The notes: generated from the sequence alone by a model not told the origin. A stretch of 64,000 nt of DNA from Hymenobacter psoromatis (GCF_020012125.1 NZ_JAIFAG010000001.1:620001-684000); one strand, 5' to 3'; shown: positions 18,983 through 28,804, counted from the first letter of the stretch. Made by a program: numbers and translations.

Positions 18983-20554
18983 ATGAAAACACAACTTTTT
19001 GCGCTGCTGCTTTTAACCGGCCTGTGGCACCCGGCGGCGCAGGCCCAAGCGCCTACCCCCACCTCGCCCCTCGACGTGGCGGCGCTCGATGCCACCGTGG
19101 CCCGCACCCTGCAAGCGTTTGACGTACCCGGCATGGCCGTGGCAGTGGTGAAAGATGGGCAGGTAGTAGTGGCTAAAGGCTACGGCGTGCGCTCGCTGGC
19201 CACCAAGGAGCCGGTAGATGCCAACACGCTCTTCGGCATTGCGTCCAATACCAAGGCCTTCACCACGGCGGCGCTGGGCTTGCTCGTGGACGAGGGTAAG
19301 CTGCGCTGGGATGATAAGGTGACCGACTACATCCCCGAGTTCAAGATGTACGACCCCTACGTGACGGCCGAATTCACGGTGCGCGACCTGCTGTGCCACC
19401 GCAGCGGCCTGGGCCTGGGCGCGGGCGACCTGATGCAGTTTCCGGACTCGGCCGACTTTACGGTGGCCGACGTGATTCATAGCCTGCGCTATTTCCAGCC
19501 TGTATCGTCGTTTCGCAGCAAGTTTGACTACGATAACAGCCTCTACCTCGTGGCGGGCGAGGTGGTGGCGCGGGTGAGCGGCCAGCCCTGGGCCACGTTT
19601 GTAGAAACCCGCTTGCTGCGCCCGCTGGGCATGGCGCGCACTGCGCCGGTCTTTACCCAGCTGCCCGACCCCACCAACGTTATTGATGCGCACGGGCTGG
19701 TTGAGGGTAAGGTACAGGTAATCAGGCGCGACTTGAACACGCTGCTGGGGCCGGCCGGTGGCATTTACAGCAGCGTAGCCGACCTGAGTAAGTGGGCCCT
19801 GATGCTGCTAGGCGGCCCCGGTGCCCCGGCCCCGCTGCTCAAGCCCGCTACGCTGCAAGAGCTGTGGACGCCGCAGACTATTCTGCCCGTCAGCCCCGCG
19901 CCTTCGCCCTACCACACGCATTTTGCCGCCTACGGTCTGGGTTGGTTTCTGCGCGATGTGCGGGGCTACGAGGAGGTGTCGCACACGGGCGGCGAAATTG
20001 GGATGGTAACCAAGGTGCTGTTGCTGCCCGAGCTGCACCTGGGCATCATCGTGCTCACCAACCAAGAAAACGGGGCCGCCTTCACGGCTGTTTCCAATAC
20101 TATTGAAGATTACTACCTGGATGTGCGCGGCCTCGACCGCGTGCAGGAAATGCTGGACCGCACCAAAGTGCGCAACACCGATGCCAATAAAGCCACCGCC
20201 GCCGTGTGGCAGCAGGTGGCTGCCGCCCAGAAAGCCGCCCCCAAGCGCCCCAGCTACAGCGCCTACGTGGGCCGCTACCACGATGTCTGGCTCGGCGACG
20301 TGGCCGTGTACCAGCAAGGCAACGACTTGTGGATGAGGTCCAAGCGTGCCCCGCGCCTGGTGGGTCAACTGCTGCCCTACCGCGGCAATACCTACGCCGT
20401 GCGCTGGAAGGCCCGCAGTATGAACGCCGACGCTTTCGCCGCCTTCACGCTCGATGAGCAGGGTAGGGCGGCCAGCATTAAAATGAAGCCCATTTCGCCG
20501 GCCACCGATTTCAGCTACGATTTTCAGGACCTGGATTTACGGCGGGTCGAGTAA
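18983..20554 (+). CDS. Serine hydrolase, class C beta-lactamase fold, with C-terminal DUF3471
   Basis: A 523-aa protein with signal peptide ending WHPAAQAQA. The catalytic SxxK is SNTK in FGIASNTKAFTT (residue ~87), the YxN-type motif is YDNS in KFDYDNSLYLVAGEV, and HTGGEIG takes the place of KTG. The last ~110 residues (YVGRYHDVWLGDVAVYQ onward) form the beta-rich DUF3471 domain. Such proteins are D-aminopeptidases or esterases rather than true beta-lactamases. Start chosen at ATG 18983 so that the signal peptide is N-terminal; the frame is open for 22 more codons. Confidence 0.87.
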   Translation: MKTQLFALLLLTGLWHPAAQAQAPTPTSPLDVAALDATVARTLQAFDVPGMAVAVVKDGQVVVAKGYGVRSLATKEPVDANTLFGIASNTKAFTTAALGLLVDEGKLRWDDKVTDYIPEFKMYDPYVTAEFTVRDLLCHRSGLGLGAGDLMQFPDSADFTVADVIHSLRYFQPVSSFRSKFDYDNSLYLVAGEVVARVSGQPWATFVETRLLRPLGMARTAPVFTQLPDPTNVIDAHGLVEGKVQVIRRDLNTLLGPAGGIYSSVADLSKWALMLLGGPGAPAPLLKPATLQELWTPQTILPVSPAPSPYHTHFAAYGLGWFLRDVRGYEEVSHTGGEIGMVTKVLLLPELHLGIIVLTNQENGAAFTAVSNTIEDYYLDVRGLDRVQEMLDRTKVRNTDANKATAAVWQQVAAAQKAAPKRPSYSAYVGRYHDVWLGDVAVYQQGNDLWMRSKRAPRLVGQLLPYRGNTYAVRWKARSMNADAFAAFTLDEQGRAASIKMKPISPATDFSYDFQDLDLRRVE

Positions 20555-20672
20555 GCCGCGGGCGGCTTTATGCCAGGGGGGTAGGGAAGAATCAGAAACT
20601 AAAAGAAGGCTGACCTGCTTTCGGGAGCCTGGTGTTCTATCGGCTGCGGTCGGGTTGGTCTGGCGTTTAGGC

Positions 20673-20680
20673 TATTTTTG
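20673..20680 (+). promoter_or_regulatory. -7 element for the M1 peptidase gene
   Basis: TATTTTTG matches TAnnTTTG and lies 110 bases before the gene. The nearest TTG (20655-20657) is only 15 bases upstream, so the -33 element is poor. Confidence 0.35.
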
Positions 20681-20790
20681 CGGGCCGGCTTGCAGCGTCC
20701 AGCCATTTTTTGCGTTAGTAGCAGGCGCAGCGCTTTCTCCGCTGAAAACAGCCTGTACGCTTCACCGGCGCCACATTTTAGCTTGCCTTT

Positions 20791-22680
20791 TTGAAAAAGA
20801 TTCTCGGTTTTTGTCGCCTGCCGCTGCTGTTGCTGCTGGCGCTTACGTATTCGGTCAGCCAGGCGCAAACCGCCCTGCCAATGCCCCGCAACCTGCAGGC
20901 CACTTACGCCAAGGGCACCCGTTCGCCCACCGGCCAGCCCGGCCCGAAGTACTGGCAAAACACCGCTGACTATGTTATCAAGGTCAATTTTGACCCTGCT
21001 ACCCGGCTGCTGGCTGGTACCGTTCACATCAAGTACCAGAACAACAGCCCCGATTCGCTGCGCCAGCTCTGGTTCAAGCTCTACCCCAACCTGTACCAGA
21101 AGGGCGCGCCCCGCTCGGGCAAGTTTGCGGCCGAGGATTTGAGCGACGGGGTAAAAATCGAACAGCTGAGTATTAATGGTCAGGCTATTGACCCGAATTT
21201 GCTTCAGATTGATAATACGAATATGGTTGTGCCGCTGCGCCGCGCCTTGGGCGCGCACCAGGCAGCGCAGGTGGCCATTACCTATTCCTACATCCTCAAT
21301 AAAGGCTCGCACCAGCGCACGGGCGAAGTCGCGCCAGGGGCAGATTTTGTCGCGTATTTCTTCCCACGCATCGCCGTGTACGATGATATTGACGGCTGGA
21401 ACCGCATTGCCTACACCGGCGGGCCGGAGTTTTACAACGACTTCTGCCACTTCGCGGCCGATATCACGGTGCCGCGCAATTTTCTGGTCTGGGCCACCGG
21501 CGACCTGACCAACGCCGATAAGGTATTGACCAAGAAGTACCTCACGCGCCTGCGCACGGCCGAGAAAAAAGATGGCATCGCCAGCATTATCGACAGTGCC
21601 GAGGCGCGGCTGCACGATGCTACCGCCCCTAACGCCTACAATACCTGGCACTTTGAGGCCCGCGACGTGACGGACTTCGCCTTCGCTACCGCCGACCACT
21701 ACGTGTGGGACGCCACCAGCCTCGTGGTAGACCCCGCCACCAAGCGCCGCACCCGCGTGGATGCGGTGTATAATCCGAAGCACGATGATTTTGAGGAGGC
21801 GGCAAAGTTTGGGCGCAAGACGGTGGAGGCCATGAGCTACACGTTTCCGAAGTGGCCCTACCCCTACGCTCACGAGACGGTGTTCGATGGCCTCGACCAG
21901 ATGGAGTACCCAATGATGGTCAATGACAACCCTACCCCCACCCGCGAGGCCGGTATCGAACTCACCGACCACGAGATATTTCACACGATGTTCCCGTTTT
22001 ACATGGGCATCAACGAGACGAAATACGGTTGGATGGATGAGGGCTGGGCCACCATCGGCGAGTGGATTATCTCGCCCCTTCTTCAGCCCGGCCTCGTGGA
22101 CGACTATGGCATGCAGGCCTACGCCGACCATGCCGATGAGGAGGGCGATGTTCCCATCGTTACCCTCACCACCCAGCAAACCGGCGGTGCGTTCTTTCTC
22201 AATTCTTATCCTAAGCCCGGCCTGGGCTACCTCTACGTGAAGGATTTGCTGGGTGATGAGCTGTTTACCAAGGCCTTGCATACCTATATCCGCACCTGGC
22301 ACGGCCGGCACCCGATGCCCTACGACTTCTTCTACTCGATGAATGCCGGGGCGGGCCAGAACCTGGACTGGTTCTGGCGGCGCTGGTTTTTTGAGGGTGG
22401 CTACCCCGACCTGGCCATCACGAGTGTGGTGCGTCCCGCCGACCAGCCCGCCCAAATAACCGTGACCAACAAAGGCGGCAAGCCTATGCCCGTGGACCTG
22501 ACCATAACCTTCGACAATGGCGCGGAGGAGAAAATCCACCGCAGCATCGCCGTGTGGCAAAACGCGAGTACCGTTACGGTGCCCGTCCGCAACGGCCGCA
22601 CCATCCAGAAAGTGACCCTCGGCAGCACTTACGCGCCCGACAGCTACCCGGCTGACAACGGGTGGGTAGCGCCAGAGTAG
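20791..22680 (+). CDS. M1-family zinc metallopeptidase, secreted
   Basis: The 629-aa product starts with TTG and a signal peptide (MKKILGFCRLPLLLLLALTY, then SVSQAQ); no ATG lies nearby in frame. The gluzincin motif is HEIFH with the third ligand E in WMDEGWA, preceded by the substrate-recognition segment DQMEYPMM (equivalent to GxMEN). M1 enzymes remove N-terminal residues from peptides. The gene converges on the outer-membrane protein gene with only 6 bases between stops. Confidence 0.9.
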   Translation: MKKILGFCRLPLLLLLALTYSVSQAQTALPMPRNLQATYAKGTRSPTGQPGPKYWQNTADYVIKVNFDPATRLLAGTVHIKYQNNSPDSLRQLWFKLYPNLYQKGAPRSGKFAAEDLSDGVKIEQLSINGQAIDPNLLQIDNTNMVVPLRRALGAHQAAQVAITYSYILNKGSHQRTGEVAPGADFVAYFFPRIAVYDDIDGWNRIAYTGGPEFYNDFCHFAADITVPRNFLVWATGDLTNADKVLTKKYLTRLRTAEKKDGIASIIDSAEARLHDATAPNAYNTWHFEARDVTDFAFATADHYVWDATSLVVDPATKRRTRVDAVYNPKHDDFEEAAKFGRKTVEAMSYTFPKWPYPYAHETVFDGLDQMEYPMMVNDNPTPTREAGIELTDHEIFHTMFPFYMGINETKYGWMDEGWATIGEWIISPLLQPGLVDDYGMQAYADHADEEGDVPIVTLTTQQTGGAFFLNSYPKPGLGYLYVKDLLGDELFTKALHTYIRTWHGRHPMPYDFFYSMNAGAGQNLDWFWRRWFFEGGYPDLAITSVVRPADQPAQITVTNKGGKPMPVDLTITFDNGAEEKIHRSIAVWQNASTVTVPVRNGRTIQKVTLGSTYAPDSYPADNGWVAPE

Positions 22681-22686
22681 GTTGAG

Positions 22687-23412
22687 TTACAGCGAGAAGA
22701 AGTAAGTGCCCGTTAGCTGCGCCACGCGGTTGTAGGCAGTAGTAGCATTAAAACCGTAGGACCTGTCCGGCCGGTGCAGGTCGCGTAGACCCAGGCCATA
22801 GCCCAGCTGAAGCTGCAACGGACCCTGGCGGTAGCCCAAACCAAAATTTACTCCAGCATCTACCCGCTGATTAGTGGAGTTGGAATCGTAAGCTATGCGG
22901 CCATCCAGGTCTTGAACAATCGGCACAGAGTTAGGTACAAATAGCGTCTGCGAAGTCGCAGTGCCCCGCTGCCGGCCGCCAACTGCTACTGCTACGTAAG
23001 GCCCCGCAAAAACCTGCAAGCCGTGGTCGCCGTGCAGCGTATACACTAGGTTGAGCGGCACCTCCAGCCAATTATAATGATTGGTGCTTGACTGCTCAAC
23101 TAAGCTGACTCCAAAATCGCCAACGTAAGCCGCGGCGTAGTATTTCTCGCCTTTCTGGGAGAATAAAATGGCGGGTTGAAAAGCAAGTTTGCCGAAATTA
23201 GCCTCCAACACCGCACCCGCCTGCCAGGTATAAGTTGCAGATTTGCGCTCATTTGCGTAAGTCACAAAATAACCGCCCTGCGTTTCACTCAACGTTGTAT
23301 TTGCCCGATTAAGGCCGCCGCGTACGCCTAGCCGAAAAGTAGTTTGGGCCGAAGCCGTAGCCGCACTGCCAACCAATGCCGCGAGTAGGAGGGGGGTAGC
23401 AAGCTGTTTCAT
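22687..23412 (-). CDS. Outer membrane beta-barrel protein (PorT-like)
   Basis: A 241-aa protein: signal peptide MKQLATPLLLAALVGSAATA-SAQ, then FRLGVRGGLNRAN, alternating beta-strand segments (WLEVPLNLVYTL, LQVFAGPYVAVAVGG, VNFGLGYRQGPLQLQLGYGL) and a terminal aromatic residue pattern (LTGTYFFSL). This is the layout of small 8-stranded outer-membrane barrels common in Bacteroidota. Role unknown. The frame continues far upstream but only in sequence antisense to the GH3 gene, so ATG 23412 is the true start. Confidence 0.85.
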   Translation of the reverse strand: MKQLATPLLLAALVGSAATASAQTTFRLGVRGGLNRANTTLSETQGGYFVTYANERKSATYTWQAGAVLEANFGKLAFQPAILFSQKGEKYYAAAYVGDFGVSLVEQSSTNHYNWLEVPLNLVYTLHGDHGLQVFAGPYVAVAVGGRQRGTATSQTLFVPNSVPIVQDLDGRIAYDSNSTNQRVDAGVNFGLGYRQGPLQLQLGYGLGLRDLHRPDRSYGFNATTAYNRVAQLTGTYFFSL

Positions 23413-23498
23413 GGGTGGCAAGAAGGAAATAGTTGTCACCAAGAGTCCTACCCCGTCCAAAGCGTTGCATCCAGGCTTATGCCGGGGGTAGGGCCGCC

Positions 23499-26492
23499 CT
23501 ACTGCCCGCCCGCCGTGCTGCCCACCTCTGGCCGGTTCCGCGCCATCGCCTTGTAAATCACTTCCTGAATCCGGGTGCGGATGTTGTAGGTCCGCAGCTT
23601 GATGTTGCCCGCGTCGGGGTAGACGCGGTTGGAGAGGAAGACGTAGAGAATCTGATTGTCCGGGTCGAGCCAGACGCAGGTGCCGGTGAAGCCGGTGTGG
23701 CCGAAGGTGCTGGCGGGCGCGAGGTGGCTGGTGGGGCCTTCGGCCTTGCTGGGGTCGCCGCGGTCCCAGCCCAGGCCGCGCCGGTTGCCGGCCACTTGAG
23801 GGCGCGAAAACTCGCTCACCACGGAGTTCTGGAAGTAGGTGTTGCCGCCGTAGCGGCCGTTTTGCAGGTTCATCTGCATCAGCACGGCCAGGTCGTTGGC
23901 GGTGGCGAAGAGGCCGGCGTGGCCGCCTACCCCCCCCACGAGGGCCGCCGTCTGGTCGTGCACCGTGCCCTGGATTTGCTCGCGGCGGTAGTAGGTATCG
24001 TTCTCGGTGGGCGCGATGCAGCTCTTGGGGAAGCGCGTGAGCGGGTTGTACGTCATGCTGCCCAGGCCCAGCGGGCGGTAAAACTCGCGGGGCAGAAAGT
24101 TCTCTAGTTTCTCGCTCAACAGCTTCTCGCTCAGGCGCTTCATAATAATAAAGCTGAGGTCGGAATACTCTACCGGGTACTTGCCGCGCACCTTGGGCAG
24201 CAGGGCCGAGCGCAGCGTCCAGGCCCACACCGAGTCGTCGGCGGCCTTGAGGGAGAATTCACCCGGCGCGACTTCGTTCGGGAAGTCATCGGAGCGGCTG
24301 CTCGAATAGTACGTTGGCTTCAGGGCCCCGTCGCGCACGGTGCGCTCCCAGGTCGGGATGCCGGGCTTGAGACCGGCCTGGTGCAGCAGCACGTCGCGCA
24401 CGGTCATCTCGCGCTTGTTGGTGCGCTGCATCTCGGGCAGGTAGGCCGAAACTTTGTCATCCAGATTTAGGCGACCCTGGTCCTTGAGGTACATCACGGC
24501 TTGCAGCGTGCCGGCCACTTTGGTCACCGACGCCAGGTCGTACAACGTGCTGTTGGTCACGGGCTGCGATTGGTCGTAGGTGCCGTAGCCGTAGCTTTGG
24601 TCGAAGACCACGGTGCCGTTTTTGGCGATAAGCACTTGGCAGCCAGGCGTGGCGGCGGTCACGATGCTTTCGAGCGCGATGTGGTCAATCTGGCTCATAA
24701 TGCGCGAGTCGAGGCCCTCGCGCTCGGGGGCGGCGTAGCGCAGGCGGTGCAGCTCGGGCGTAGCCAGGCCGGTGCCGGCCTTCAGCGTTTCCGACACCGT
24801 GACGGGCAGCTTGCCCCGCGCCGGCAGCGCCCCAAACAGCACCTGCGGCACCACGAGCTGCGCCGCGTAGTGGTCCTCGTAGCCGCATACCAGCGTGCGG
24901 GCGCTCTCCAAATACTTGAGGCCGTAGGCGTTACCCATCGCTACCACCACTGTTTTGCGGCGCTTGTCGGCTTGCAGGTTTTGCAGGAATTTCAGGGCCC
25001 CATCGCCCAGGCCGTATTTATGGCTGGGCGTATTATTCATCTGGTGCAGGCTCACCACCACCACGTTGGCATCGCCCAGCCGCGCCTGAATGCGGGTAAA
25101 CGTGGAGTCGGGCGCGTAGCGGTCGGGCACGGCGTACACCGGGCCGGGCTGGTACTTGTTGAAAATCGTGGCGTAGGGTCCTTCCGCCTGCGTGCCGATG
25201 GTGATGGCCGCGATGCGCAGCGTATCGAGCCGCTGAAAGGGGAGGAGCTTGTCGTCATTCTTGACTACCGTCACGGCGTGCTCAAAAATCGTTTGCGACA
25301 GCACCCGCGACTCGGGCAGGTTGAGGCTGTCGCGCAGGGTCAGGGCATTGGCCGGGCGGTAGTGGCTGAGGCCCGCCCAGTACTTGGCGCGCAGAATTTT
25401 CTTGACCCGCGCGTCCAGGTCGGCCTGCTGGAGCTTACCGGCTGCCACGGCCTCCTTAATGCGGGTGAGGGCGGCTGGCACGTCTTCCGAAAACAGCAGC
25501 ACGTCGTTGCCCGCGGCCAGGGCCATCGCGTCCAGCTCACCATCTTTATAGAGCTTGCTCACGCTGCGCATATTCAGCGCATCGGTGAAAATCAAGCCCT
25601 TAAAGCCCATGCGCTCTTGTAGCAGGCCCGTCACCAGCGCCTTGGAGAGGGTAGTGGTTTTGGCGTTGGTCGTGTCAAAAAGCGGCATGTACAAATGCGC
25701 CACCATTACGCCCAGCGCGCCCGCCTCAAAGGCTTTTTGGAAGGGCACCAAATCCACTTTTTCGAGCCGCGCCAGGTCGGTGTTAATCACCGGCAGGGCC
25801 ACGTGCGAGTCGGTGTCGGTGTCGCCGTGGCCAGGAAAGTGCTTGGCTACGGCAATCACGTGCTGGTCTTGCAAGCCCTTGACGTATTGCACGCCCAGGG
25901 CCGCCACGCGGTCCTGGTTTTCGCCAAACGAGCGGTTGCCAATCACCGGGTTGTCGGGGTTGGAATTGACATCTACCACCGGCGCGAAGTTAATGTGTAC
26001 GCCCAGCGCCCGCAGCTTGCGGGCCAGGTCGCGGCCCATCGCGTACACGAGCTTATCGTCGTCCATCGCGCCCAGCGTCATCTCCTTGGCGAAGTGCATG
26101 GTCGAATCGAGGCGCATATCGAGGCCCCATTCGGCATCGGTAGCGATGAGCAGCGGCACCTGGGCGGCGGCCTGCAAGCGGTTGGTTAACAGTACCTGAC
26201 GCTTGGGGCCACCCTGCAAAAACATGACCCCACCGATGCCCTGGTTGCGCACCAGCCGCTCGATGCGGTCGGCGTGGGCCTTCTCGCGGTTGGAGTAGGC
26301 CGCCACCATAAAAAACTGCCCCAGGCGCTGGTCAGGCGTGAGGGCGGCAAACACGCTGTCTACCCACCGCTGCTCGGCAGGACCGCTGGGCAGTGGGTCA
26401 GGTAGGGCCTGGCGGGGGCCCGAAAAGCCCAGCAGCAACCCGGCACCTCCCAGCAGTAAGCCCAAAAACAGAACTCGAAAATCGACGCGCAT
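23499..26492 (-). CDS. Fusion of GH3 beta-N-acetylglucosaminidase and serine hydrolase
   Basis: A 997-aa protein. Residues ~30-380 are a NagZ-like GH3 domain with KHFPGHGDTDTDSHVALP, including the family's His/Asp loop, and a nucleophile region FTDALNMR. Residues ~390-600 form the second GH3-like alpha/beta domain. The C-terminal ~390 residues are a class C beta-lactamase-type hydrolase with SxxK as SVTK (LASVTKVAG), a YSD motif and GHTGFTG near the end. A hydrophobic N-terminus (RVLFLGLLLGGAGLLLGF) suggests export or anchoring. The combination would remove GlcNAc and cleave a peptide or ester in peptidoglycan fragments. Similar fusions are known in Bacteroidota. Confidence 0.9.
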   Translation of the reverse strand: MRVDFRVLFLGLLLGGAGLLLGFSGPRQALPDPLPSGPAEQRWVDSVFAALTPDQRLGQFFMVAAYSNREKAHADRIERLVRNQGIGGVMFLQGGPKRQVLLTNRLQAAAQVPLLIATDAEWGLDMRLDSTMHFAKEMTLGAMDDDKLVYAMGRDLARKLRALGVHINFAPVVDVNSNPDNPVIGNRSFGENQDRVAALGVQYVKGLQDQHVIAVAKHFPGHGDTDTDSHVALPVINTDLARLEKVDLVPFQKAFEAGALGVMVAHLYMPLFDTTNAKTTTLSKALVTGLLQERMGFKGLIFTDALNMRSVSKLYKDGELDAMALAAGNDVLLFSEDVPAALTRIKEAVAAGKLQQADLDARVKKILRAKYWAGLSHYRPANALTLRDSLNLPESRVLSQTIFEHAVTVVKNDDKLLPFQRLDTLRIAAITIGTQAEGPYATIFNKYQPGPVYAVPDRYAPDSTFTRIQARLGDANVVVVSLHQMNNTPSHKYGLGDGALKFLQNLQADKRRKTVVVAMGNAYGLKYLESARTLVCGYEDHYAAQLVVPQVLFGALPARGKLPVTVSETLKAGTGLATPELHRLRYAAPEREGLDSRIMSQIDHIALESIVTAATPGCQVLIAKNGTVVFDQSYGYGTYDQSQPVTNSTLYDLASVTKVAGTLQAVMYLKDQGRLNLDDKVSAYLPEMQRTNKREMTVRDVLLHQAGLKPGIPTWERTVRDGALKPTYYSSSRSDDFPNEVAPGEFSLKAADDSVWAWTLRSALLPKVRGKYPVEYSDLSFIIMKRLSEKLLSEKLENFLPREFYRPLGLGSMTYNPLTRFPKSCIAPTENDTYYRREQIQGTVHDQTAALVGGVGGHAGLFATANDLAVLMQMNLQNGRYGGNTYFQNSVVSEFSRPQVAGNRRGLGWDRGDPSKAEGPTSHLAPASTFGHTGFTGTCVWLDPDNQILYVFLSNRVYPDAGNIKLRTYNIRTRIQEVIYKAMARNRPEVGSTAGGQ

Positions 26493-26542
26493 CAGCCCTG
26501 GGCGGGAGGTTTAAAAAGATAGAAAAGGCGGCCCGGCCGGCC

Positions 26543-26567
26543 TACTTTTGCCGGCAGGTACTGCCGG
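26543..26567 (+). promoter_or_regulatory. Promoter-like -7 element followed by a palindrome, upstream of mutL
   Basis: TACTTTTG (26543-26550) matches TAnnTTTG and is followed directly by CCGGCAG-GTA-CTGCCGG (26551-26567), a perfect dyad at the expected transcription start. The arrangement resembles an operator, but no -33 element is evident and the distance to mutL is about 200 bases. Confidence 0.3.
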
Positions 26568-26654
26568 AACCGCCAACCAGCTTCCACGGTTCCATACTAT
26601 ACGGCACTGCTTTGCCACCAAAAGATAAGCCGGGCAGCTAGCCCAAATTGGCCG

Positions 26655-26662
26655 CAAAGGTA
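26655..26662 (-). promoter_or_regulatory. -7 element facing the GH3 fusion gene
   Basis: The minus strand reads TACCTTTG, an exact TAnnTTTG match, about 165 bases before the GH3/serine hydrolase start. The -33 partner is unclear. Confidence 0.35.
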
Positions 26663-26764
26663 GGCACCAAGCCAGCAGCGAACGCTGAAAAGCGCTCGCT
26701 CTGCCGACTAATTGCCCCACCCGTGGCCAAAAAATGGTAGGGTCCCCGCCTACCCCCAAATTTT

Positions 26765-28756
26765 ATGCCCGACATCATCCAACTCCTGCCCGAATACTTA
26801 GCCAACCAGATTGCGGCGGGCGAGGTGGTGCAGCGCCCGGCCTCGGTGGTGAAGGAACTGCTCGAAAACGCCGTGGACGCCGGTGCGGCCAGCGTACAAC
26901 TAATTGTGAAAGAGGCGGGTAAGCAGCTGGTGCAGGTAGTGGACGACGGCCTGGGTATGTCGCCCACCGATGCCCGCATGAGCCTGGAGCGCCACGCCAC
27001 CAGCAAGATTCGCAGCACCGAGGACCTGTTTCGTATTCGTACGCTGGGCTTTCGGGGCGAGGCGCTGGCCAGCATCGCGGCCGTGGCGCAGGTCGAGATT
27101 CGGACCAAGCCGCGGGGCCAGGAAACCGGCTCGCTGCTGCTTGTGGAGGGCTCGCAGGTGACCAGCCAAACGCCCACTGCCTGCCCCGACGGCACCAGCA
27201 TCGCGGTGAAAAACCTGTTTTTCAACGTGCCCGCCCGGCGCAATTTCTTGAAGAGCAACGCCGTGGAGATGCGCCATATCCTGGACGAGTTTCAGCACGT
27301 GGCGCTGGCTAACCCACAGATTGCCTTTTCTTTATATCAAAATGACCTGGAAGTGTTCAGCCTGCCCGCCGGCAAGCTGAGCCAGCGCATTGTGGCGTTA
27401 TTGGGTAATAATTATAAGGAGCAGCTGGCGGGCTGCGAGGAGGTGACGGCCTTTATCACGGTGAAGGGCTACATCGGCAAGCCGGAGTCGGCGAAGAAGA
27501 GCCGGGGCGACCAGTTTTTCTTCGTCAATAACCGCTTTATTCGCTCGGCCTACCTCAACCACGCCGTGCTGGCCGCCTACGAGGGCCTGCTACCCCGCGA
27601 TACGCACCCGTTCTACGTGCTGTTTCTGGAGCTAGACCCCAAATCCATTGACATCAACGTGCACCCCACCAAAACGGAAATCAAGTTTGAGGACGAAAAA
27701 ACGGTGTACGCTGTGGTGCGCGCCGCCGTGCGGCAGGCACTGGGTTTGCACAGCCTCACGCCGTCGCTTGATTTTGAGGGCGATGTGAATTTCGCGCCTA
27801 TTCGGCCGCTGCGCACCTCGGCGGGCGGCAACTCGTTTGGCAGTGGGGGCGCGGCGCTCCCTACCCCCGCCCGCAACGTCGAGTTCAACCCCGATGCGCT
27901 GGCCGCTTCGGTGAGCGCCGCCGCGCGCGGGGAGGGTAGGGCGGCCGCCGGCCGCGCCGCGCCGCGCCCCACCGAGCAGGCCCGCCGCGACCTCGAAGCC
28001 TTTTACCGCGAGCTGGGCCAGCCCGTGCGCCCGGCCGGCGAGGCGGAGGCGGGCAGCCCTACCCCCCCCCTCAGCCCCGAAGCCCCCGTGCCGCCGCTGC
28101 CTGAGCTGCCCTTCACCCACGCCGCTCCGCCCGAAGGCACGCGCCCTACCCCCCCCTTATCCCTTCACTCATTCCCCCATTCGCCGCGCGCGACGCAGGT
28201 GCTGAACCGCTACGTGCTGCTGCCCGTGAAGTCGGGGCTGATGCTGATTGACCAGGAAGCGGCCCGCGAACGTATTCTCTACGAGCAGTACGCGGCCGGG
28301 CAGGAGCGGGGCGCGGTGGTAGCGCAAGCGCTGCTGTTTCCGCGGCCGCTCACGTTTTCGCCCGCCGACTACGCCGTGCTCACCGAGCTAACGCCCGCGC
28401 TGCACCAGCTGGGCTTTCGCTTCGCCGAGTTTGGGCCGCACACCATCGCCATCGAGGCCGTGCCCGCCGACCTGCCCGCGCAGGGCGAGCAGGCGCTGCT
28501 GGAAGGGCTGATTGAGCAGTTTCGGAGCGGGGCCGCGCCGCTGCGCCTCGACCGGCGCGAGGCGCTGGCCCGCGCCCTGGCCCGGCGCGTGGCGCAGGCC
28601 ACCAGCCTGCCCCGCCTGCCCGATGTGGAAATGAGCGCCCTCGTGGACCGGCTCTTCGCCTGCCAGGTGCCCAGCTACACCCCCGACGGCCGCCCCACCG
28701 TGGTGCTGCTCGACGGGGAGCAGCTGGCCGCCTTTTTCCGTAAAGCCGGCGCGTAA
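26765..28756 (+). CDS. mutL: DNA mismatch repair protein MutL
   Basis: A 663-aa MutL: the GHKL ATPase domain (residues 1-330) has ELLENAVDAGA, DDGLGM, TLGFRGEALASI and the family end INVHPTKTEIKF. A long Pro/Ala-rich linker (~355-475) leads to a dimerisation/endonuclease domain. The metal motif DQHAxxExxxxE appears as DQEAARERILYE (D at residue ~496), with E for H, and the CPHGRP-like element as YTPDGRP. MutL couples MutS mismatch recognition to strand nicking. mutS is not in the window. Confidence 0.95.
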   Translation: MPDIIQLLPEYLANQIAAGEVVQRPASVVKELLENAVDAGAASVQLIVKEAGKQLVQVVDDGLGMSPTDARMSLERHATSKIRSTEDLFRIRTLGFRGEALASIAAVAQVEIRTKPRGQETGSLLLVEGSQVTSQTPTACPDGTSIAVKNLFFNVPARRNFLKSNAVEMRHILDEFQHVALANPQIAFSLYQNDLEVFSLPAGKLSQRIVALLGNNYKEQLAGCEEVTAFITVKGYIGKPESAKKSRGDQFFFVNNRFIRSAYLNHAVLAAYEGLLPRDTHPFYVLFLELDPKSIDINVHPTKTEIKFEDEKTVYAVVRAAVRQALGLHSLTPSLDFEGDVNFAPIRPLRTSAGGNSFGSGGAALPTPARNVEFNPDALAASVSAAARGEGRAAAGRAAPRPTEQARRDLEAFYRELGQPVRPAGEAEAGSPTPPLSPEAPVPPLPELPFTHAAPPEGTRPTPPLSLHSFPHSPRATQVLNRYVLLPVKSGLMLIDQEAARERILYEQYAAGQERGAVVAQALLFPRPLTFSPADYAVLTELTPALHQLGFRFAEFGPHTIAIEAVPADLPAQGEQALLEGLIEQFRSGAAPLRLDRREALARALARRVAQATSLPRLPDVEMSALVDRLFACQVPSYTPDGRPTVVLLDGEQLAAFFRKAGA

Positions 28757-28804
28757 GCGGTCCGGTGCGAACTTTGCGGCTCCCGGCCGCCTCGCCTACC
28801 CTCT

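Noticed and set aside
20599..22560. Very long minus-strand open frame (over 650 codons) opposite the M1 peptidase gene
   Set aside because: It is the mirror of a clear HExxH peptidase gene. It arises from high-GC codon bias and shows no protein-like composition or motifs.
23413..24228. N-terminal extension of the outer-membrane protein frame
   Set aside because: It lies in the GH3 fusion gene in another frame and is Arg/Pro/Gly-rich. A signal peptide begins at 23412.
24501..25622. Long plus-strand open frame of 373 codons
   Set aside because: Antisense to the GH3/serine hydrolase gene, with His/Gln/Val-rich composition typical of shadows in GC-rich DNA.
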